Origin: Larimichthys crocea
Lineage: Eukaryota; Chordata; Actinopteri; Sciaenidae
Reading direction: 5' to 3'
Assembly (NCBI RefSeq): GCF_000972845.2
Contig: NC_040017.1
Span: 24,451,606 to 24,515,605 of the forward strand
DNA length: 64,000 nt
Under the pieces are notes generated by a model. The model saw nothing but the letters and a program-made list of their open reading frames with translations. It did not search any database and was not told where the DNA came from. Shown here piece by piece: positions 57,801 to 64,000 of this stretch. Position 1 is the first letter of the stretch; each line of letters starts with the position of its first letter. Made by a program: the position numbers and the translations under genes.

Positions 57801-60800
57801 CCTGTCAGGAGGGTGACCCTGCTGCAGAAGTGGACCAAAACCTCATAGAGACTAGTAAGTCCTTTGTAAATGTAAAACATATACATTATACATAGATAAA
57901 TGTAAAGTCTGTCTTCACTCTGACCTGTATCTCATCTCCAACAGGCGTGAATCTGAAGCCGTTTCGTACCACGACAACTCTGTGTGTCCCCAACCCGATG
58001 TTTGGCCACACTGAGACTCATGTGCTTCTGGCTCCTGAAGGAGTTCCTGTTCAGAGGCTGCTGCTCAGCTCTCTGTCAAGTCAAGGCCTGAGTAGTGGAG
58101 GAGGGGTCCAGTTTGAAGTGTGGTGCAGGTTTGTGGTTCTTTGTGTTGAACATGAAGTAGTTCAACAGTTTCATAGCATAGCATCTTTGCTTGATATTGT
58201 TTTCATATAAGGTGTTTTTATGTCTCTTCAGATATTATTATCCAAATGTTCGAGACCAGCTTGTAGCCAAAGGACTGCTGCCGCTGTCCAAACTGTGTGC
58301 CATGGTCACCATGCAGAGGCAGCAGCCTGACGAGGCTCAAATGTTCTCCCTGCCCCTGATTCCCAGGACAGACAGTCCCTCAGGATGTCAGCCTCATCCC
58401 TCAGGTACACACACACACACAGCAACAGCAATAAAATGCTGTACTAACACTTCTTAAATATGCCGACTGATCTGTTGTGTTTCTCAGGCTTGCTGGATGT
58501 GTGCATTCGTTACAAACACAGACCGGTGAGACCTGAAGGGCAGAGCGGTACAGGCGCTGCCTCTCGGGTCGTGACACTCGTGGTTCAGGTGCACAGAGCA
58601 TCGGGTCTGCAGGCCGCAGCCAGGTACATCACCATCACTGCTCTCTTCAGAGTTTTATAGTTTTATTTGTTTCTATTTTGTTCTTGTGGTAAAAACACAA
58701 ATCACAGAATTTACACTCCATATACATATTAAAAATACTTATACTTTTGTTTTTCGTTTCAGGGTCGTATCTGAAAAAGACGAAAGATTCAGGTACTTTG
58801 TCGGTGTGGGAGTGAACACCTACGTCACGGTCCAGCTCTCCTTCCTGCCTGTGAATGACAGGAGGAGCACCCGCATATCTGCCAGGTCCTTCTGCCCGGA
58901 GTTCGACCACCACATGGAGGTGTCCTGTGATCTGCTGGCTCTGAGGAGCAGCGGAGAAACCTGCAGCCTGGCTGAGCTGCTGGAGGAAGCATCCGCTGTC
59001 TTCACCGTGTGGAACAAAGACAATCGCAAAGGTTTGATATTTCCATAAAATCTTGTATTTCTGCACGTGTGTAGCTTTAATGATTTCTCTCTGGAGGTTA
59101 TTAATTTGTTTTGTCGTATTTGTTGCAGCAGTGCCGACTAAAGATGTGATGTTGGGCACAGTGAAGATACCACTGGCTGATCTCGTCCATAAAAGAACAG
59201 GTGAGCTGAGTAACTGCTGGGTCAAATAGATTTTCTGATGAACACACAGTGATTGTGTCTCTTCTTCCCAACATAAAGGTATCTCCGGCTGGTTTGGTGT
59301 GTATAAACCTCAGGAATCAAACTCTCCTCAGCGCCAGCAGGTTTTGGTCGGAGGCCTTGAGGTCTCTGTCAACTTCGTCCACCACTCGGACAGGGAAAGA
59401 GTCATTAAAGCTGCTCAGGGTGTGGGCTGGGAAATGTCTCAGGATGAAGTGGAAGACGATGTCGACCCCTGTGAAAAAAGCATGAGAAAATTGTCTTTGA
59501 CTTTTTCGATGCCTAGAGTGTGGCTACCTGTCCACTGCTTGCTTCTGCCAGACCACAGTGAGCTTCAGCGCTCCACCTACTGCTACGTCAGGTACAGGTT
59601 CTACGACCAGGATGCCTTCTGCTCCGAGATGAGACACCCATCTGTTGTGGAGGGTGGAGAAGAAGGCCAGGCCACGGTGAGCTTCCAGGGAAGTAAATCT
59701 GTGCTGCTGAGGAGCACTCAGCCCTTGATGTGGTATCTCAGAGAGGAGAGGCTGGAGATTCAGGTGTGGGTCGCCTTTCAAAAAGACAAAACCCAAAGAC
59801 CCAGAGACACAGACCGACTGGTGGGTTCAGCGTTTGTCGACCTGTCCCCTCTTGCAAAGACGCCCAAGCAGAAGCTCACTCTCAGTGGTAAGAGATTATT
59901 AATAGTGTAATTTAACTGATTACTCTTGGCTGAGTGTAATCACAGTTTTGTGGTTTTACAGGAGTGTATCCGCTGTTCAGACGCTCAGCAACAGATCTGC
60001 AAGGGGCTGCTCTCAGGGTCCACATCACCCTGACAGCAGGTTTCGTCCCTGCTGAGGACACCCATGTGGACTCGGACAGTCAAGGGGAGCTCCTGTCAGA
60101 CGAGGCTGAAGAAGCAGATCGAGCCCCCTCGCCCTCTACGCCCAGAAACTCACAAAACAGACACAAGAATAAATCCAGAACAACTCCAGACATCACGTCT
60201 GTGCAGCACACAGAGATGAGTGCGGATGAATCTTTTCCTGTGACTGTTGCAGTGGATCGGGCGATGCACCTTAATCTGAAAGGTGAGCTTGACCTGAAAT
60301 CTTTTTTTTTCCTCCACCCTGTTTTAAACCATCAGAACTTTAAAATGATGTGTGTCATGTTTCTCTGGCAGGTTGTCCTCTAGCAGAGCGCAGTGAAGGC
60401 TCACCATGCTGCTGTGTTTCCTACATCACTGCAGACTCTGCTGAACCAGCGTCCACAGCTGTCATAGCCAACACCGACTCTCCCGTGTGGGACCATCAGC
60501 ACCAGTGCAGGTTAGAATCAAATCACAGACATCGCCTTAAACGTTCGATGACAAATCACTGATTGAATCTAGACTGATGATTTGTTTTTCATTTACAGGC
60601 TTTCGAAGCAGCTACTGATCGATCCTCAACAGTCTCTCGTGTTCAAAGTCTGGCACAAAGGAGGTACAGGAAGCCGTTTCACTTCATGACGTCTGTCACA
60701 TTTATCTGTTTGACATATTAATTCACTCTTTGGTTTTTGTACTTCCGTAGAAATGGAGAGGGTGATTGGATTTGCCTCTGTGGACCTGTCCCCCTTACTC

Positions 60801-63072
60801 TCTGGGTTCCAGTCAGTGTGTGGTTGGTACAACATCACAGACTTCAGCGGTCAGTGTCACGGCCAGCTCAAAGTGTCCATCACTCCGTTAAAGGGCGTCC
60901 AAGATCTCCGCGAACAGAGAAAAACTGTGAACGAAGAAGCTGCCAAAAGCTCCCCGGTTAGAGAAACTGTTCGTACATACAGAAACCCTTTTATGATTTA
61001 TTTAAAAATAAAACCAATAAAGTGAGTGTTTTGTATCAACAGGCTTTATTTAGGTCACACCATCTCAGCTACCACACCACAGCCTCATACAGCAGCTTCC
61101 CCTCTCACATCAGCCGATACCCTGAGCAGAAGATCTCGTCACCTGACCACTCGAACAGGATGTTCTCTGAAAGGTTTGTGAAAGTGTTACACGTTTATTC
61201 AGCTGATAAAAGCTTCCACAGCCTGTCCACCATTGTATTTATTTGTCTTCTCCTACAACTGTTCAGTGAGAGTGACCGTCATTGTGAGCACATGGACAAA
61301 GTACGCCTTTACCATCAGAGTCTGCAGGAGCAAACAGCAGCTCACTCTGTCTGCAGCAGCAGCGCGAGTGACATAAATCCCTCCAGCTCGATCCTGTTTT
61401 CAGCACTCAGGTATGATTTCTCAGACAGACCACAGACCTGCTTTGTTTTGTTTTCAAAAGAAAATCAGAGCCTTGACTACGACTCTTTGTTTTTACAGGA
61501 AAAAACTGAGTGAGCTCGACAACATCCAGAAATACTTCAGCCGTAAGCTTTCAACTCCCACGTTTCCAGCCATGAGTGAACAGGACTTTCCCAACAAGTG
61601 TGAACAAGAACAGAGGGACACAGACGCGTGTCAGCTTCTTCTCAAGTCCAACCAGTTAGTTGGAGAAGTCAACAACATCATTAGTGGTAAGGTTCTTACT
61701 AACACTGAAGATAATCCACTTAACGGGTCACAAAGCAGAAACATACATGATTTAATTATTTAAAAAAGGCTGGAACATTTAAGATTATTTTTGGCAGGTA
61801 AACTTGCCTAATATTTTTGTCAGATGGTTCGCGATATAAAAGGTTTGCTACACATTTACTTGGAACATCAAAAAGTAGAGAACTTGACTGGTGGGAGACG
61901 AATACACTGAATGATCATGAAATAAAAAGCTTGATCTTCTCGAGGGCCGTCACTAAACTCTTCAGTGTCTTCTTCACGCAGGTTTACGAGGACAACACCA
62001 CCTAGAAACAATTCCCTCAAACACACAGAGCAGCCCGACAACTTCCCCTCTTGGAGACAACAACCCTCAGACGATCCCTGAGAGTATCTCCCGTCCACGC
62101 ACAGTTTCAGTTTCGTCCCAAGAAGATGTGATTCTTCTGTCCAAGATTTCAGAGGACCACACAGACTCTGAGCCTGAAGAAGAAGAAAAAGAGTCAGAGG
62201 ATGAAAACAAAGAAGGAACAGATGAAGATGAATACGGGACAACTTTCAGACGGGACAAGGAAGCTGATGACGATGATGAAGAGGAAGATGAAGACTACGA
62301 GGAGGTTGTGGTGAAGCCAAGAACTCTAAATGAGCTGACCTCTTTAACAGACAAGACTAGTCCTTGGACCAGCATCATGTCAGACCCTGATCTGGTTTCT
62401 CTGGAGAGCCTGGAGGCACCAGAGGAGCCGGACCTGAGCCAAGACGAGGACGGGAAGAGGGCGGTGTTAAATCTGCAAACTTGTGACTCTGGAGAGGAAC
62501 GTGACGAAGAAGAAGACTCAGACCGAGAGGAAGACAGGACGCTACAAGATGTGAGACAAGCAAGTGAAGCCGACAGTTCCATCGAGGAGTCAGGTGACGA
62601 AGGTTTGTCACCCAACACAGAGCACGCCACAGATACCCATGATGCTTCATGCTCACGGGACAACGAAGACACGCCACTGCAACCGTATCCTTGATCTGTA
62701 TTTGTTGTCGCCTTTCTTTCTGGCTGTCAGAGCAGTTTTTACTTTTTACGTAAGATCAAAGATTCATGAGAAAACTTGCTCAGGATGCTGTGAGCAGGTA
62801 AATCTTGTCTTTGCCACTTTGACGCTATAAAAAGTTTTAAAATGTCTTTTTGCCATTTTCAAGCCTCGTCTCATGAATCTTTGATCTCACCTGGCCTACA
62901 GGACACTGTCACACTGTATTTATTTATTTATTTATTTATTTATTTTAACATTCATATATTCAGCTCCGTGCCTGTCGACGTCCCTAATTTCTTCCTCCCG
63001 TCTCACCAACTGGAGGCGTCCATGAGAGCCATACGATTAGCTCCTTCTTTCTCCCAGATGTCCAGTGACCCG
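51820..63072 (+). CDS. c2cd3: C2CD3, centriole elongation regulator (5' 31 coding exons; 3' end outside window)
   Basis: Large C2-domain protein of the centriole distal end, needed for distal appendages and primary cilia. Coding exons, in phase throughout: 51820-51871, 53133-53402, 53478-53635, 53729-53904, 54006-54163, 54261-54384, 54463-54618, 54711-54858, 54934-55013, 55281-55478, 55575-55690, 55786-55904, 56095-56673, 56779-56930, 57273-57516, 57671-57854, 57945-58128, 58232-58404, 58488-58623, 58763-59031, 59129-59200, 59279-59887, 59962-60282, 60372-60510, 60599-60663, 60751-60956, 61043-61173, 61267-61410, 61499-61686, 61982-62684 and 62964-63072: 2121 codons (human about 2350). Recognisable blocks include [22 protein letters not shown] [35 protein letters not shown] and VEVPNFFLP-type [14 protein letters not shown]. 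Exon 30 is strongly acidic. Intron 14 begins GC, and intron 30 looks U12-type. Confidence 0.95.
51881..51910. repeat. GCTTA pentanucleotide repeat in c2cd3 intron 1
   Basis: Six tandem GCTTA units lie directly after the first donor site. Confidence 0.9.
52140..52880. repeat. Direct repeat pair in c2cd3 intron 1
   Basis: About 190 bases from 52235 recur from 52676 (CATAATAATCTATTAT, AAAGTATAAAGTAGCAGACT, CTATTTATTGAGTTTTCAAA) with small differences. Between them is a stretch ending GATAATAAAGTTGACTTCAA that resembles a common fish repeat tail. The GTACTTGAGTACTTG-type motifs belong to a dispersed family also seen near 39650-39740. Confidence 0.6.
56931..57272 (+). other. c2cd3: GC-AG intron of c2cd3 (intron 14)
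   Basis: The exon ends TCGTTTAG and the intron begins GCAAGT, the usual context of GC donors. The acceptor is TCCCTTCCAG. Joining them gives the conserved [16 protein letters not shown] in frame. No GT donor in the vicinity gives a conserved product. Confidence 0.8.
62685..62963 (+). other. c2cd3: Probable U12-type intron of c2cd3 (intron 30)
   Basis: The donor GTATCCTTGA matches the minor-spliceosome 5' site. TTTTAAC (62943-62949), close to the U12 branch-point consensus, lies about 15 bases before the acceptor ATTCAG. Splicing is in phase (2 then 1) and joins to [12 protein letters not shown], a conserved C2CD3 block. The unspliced frame stops four bases into the intron. A TTTA microsatellite (about 62919-62945) and a 19-bp inverted repeat lie inside. 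Confidence 0.75.
62753..62887. repeat. 19-bp perfect inverted repeat inside the U12-type intron
   Basis: AGATCAAAGATTCATGAGA (62753-62771) and its exact reverse complement (62869-62887) are about 97 bases apart. They could fold the intron, or be the edges of a small element. Confidence 0.8.
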
Positions 63073-63829
63073 GTGAGTATTTCTCACCATCTCCACCCCT
63101 GACATTCACACTCTGTCTGGCATTCATTAGACTTTTATGCAGTCCTATTGGAAGGGTGTGTTACTTTGAGAGATATTTGAACAAATGAGACATTAAACAA
63201 CGCCACAACACGCCCTACTCAGAAAAAGCAGCTTCATTCATTCTTTGCACTGCAGTGTCAACATGTGATTTATCGCCCGTCATTCAACCTGTTACAGTGT
63301 TAATGTCGTCTGTCACATTTAGTTTGTGAGTCTGTAGACTTTAGCTTTGAGTTGATAAAGTTGTCTTAAGAATAAGAAGAATGTGTGTTTGTATCCCGTC
63401 TGTCACCTCCAGCTCGCTCTATTCTAGGACACTGCTGTGATGTAACCAAAGGTCTGTGGCAGCTGTTTTATTACAAGAACAAAACACTCCCCGCTCCACT
63501 CCCCTTCCCTAATGGTTAGGCCTCTGGCGTCTGTGACGACATCTAATAAAATCAGACCGGTAACAGCTGGTTTTGTTTTGGAAATGTCACATTGTGAGTT
63601 ACATTTCATAAGTTTGTTAGTTTATTGAATTAAATGGCACAATACAACAAAATAACCTCACATGATCAAATGAAAGCAATATTCTGGACACAAAACAATT
63701 TTGTCAAGACAAAATAAAATTAAAGTACACATCATTCTGTAAATAAGGTGGTTAATATTGTTGTTGTTTAGTTTTTACTCACATATTACTCAGATCTTCA
63801 GAGTCGGAAGGCGTAACATTACATTTTTT
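63073..63829. other. c2cd3: c2cd3 intron 31, no exon seen
   Basis: This begins with the donor GTGAGT. No further exon of c2cd3 could be recognised; the remaining exons must lie beyond the window. Confidence 0.5.
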
Positions 63830-64000
63830 TCTATGTAGCAGTGCCACAGAGCCAAATGTTCTTGTAATTCATGTTATGTGTGGAAAGTATTCACACGCCT
63901 TCACATCTTTTAAATTTTCTACATTGTCTTGAAGGAGTTGCGATATACTCTAAATACTTGTCGGCTGCTTTGCCTTCACACTGCGGGCCAACTCATCCCA
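63830..64000 (-). mobile_element. Tc1-like transposon fragment (transposase 3' end)
   Basis: On the minus strand 63925-64000 reads WDELARSVKAKQPTS, a stop, then SISQLLQDN, clearly the C-terminal part of a fish Tc1-like transposase (family motif WDEL..RVK.KQPTS). GAAAGTATTCACACGCCTTC near 63889 resembles Tc1-type terminal sequence. The in-frame stop shows the copy is dead. The rest is outside the window. Confidence 0.75.

Noticed and set aside
62295..62677. Minus-strand frames of 100-125 codons opposite c2cd3 exon 30
   Set aside because: Mirror of the acidic coding exon; Ser-rich shadow frames.

Overview
This is nuclear DNA from a vertebrate, almost certainly a teleost fish. Evidence: intron-less chemoreceptor genes of the fish odorant receptor 131-2-like type, small GT-AG introns, and repeats typical of fish genomes (tRNA-derived SINE heads, Tc1, hAT and pogo/Tigger-type elements). 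An acanthomorph/percomorph fish fits best, but the species cannot be named from sequence alone.

Layout. Positions 1-30000 hold an odorant receptor (OR) cluster in two tandem groups. Group A has intact genes at 8299, 10884 and 12732 and two noisy copies in 1-4170. Group B has genes at 19386 and 28750 and a broken copy at 26248. A more diverged receptor lies at 34317. Between the groups, on the minus strand, is a complete six-exon diablo (Smac) gene (15268-17849). The right half is a compact two-gene block on the plus strand: complete 13-exon p4ha3 (37373-48672), then c2cd3 (51820 to beyond 63072, 31 coding exons traced in phase, last exons outside the window).

Functions. The ORs are seven-helix GPCRs for odour detection and have no operon-like link to the other genes. 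diablo encodes a mitochondrial IAP antagonist, p4ha3 an ER collagen prolyl 4-hydroxylase alpha subunit, and c2cd3 a centriole distal-end protein required for ciliogenesis. p4ha3-c2cd3 is conserved vertebrate gene order, but PPME1, which lies between them in human, is not seen here.

Quality caveats. Positions 1-5600 and about 26200-28000 differ from neighbouring paralogous DNA mostly by one-base indels. Around 2208/2209 there is a 262-bp perfect palindrome with no spacer, inside a larger noisy inverted repeat. Both look more like unpolished long-read sequence and a fold-back read than true biology, so OR copy number there is doubtful.

The main points for a second look are the palindrome; an inverted pair of minisatellite arrays bracketing 5835-7300; a non-canonical IAP-binding motif (ALTF) in diablo; a predicted U12-type intron and a GC-AG intron in c2cd3; a long-TIR hAT-like element with a perfect 8-bp target duplication inside diablo; and a 24-bp near-perfect hairpin upstream of diablo. 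I found no convincing wholly new multi-gene system.
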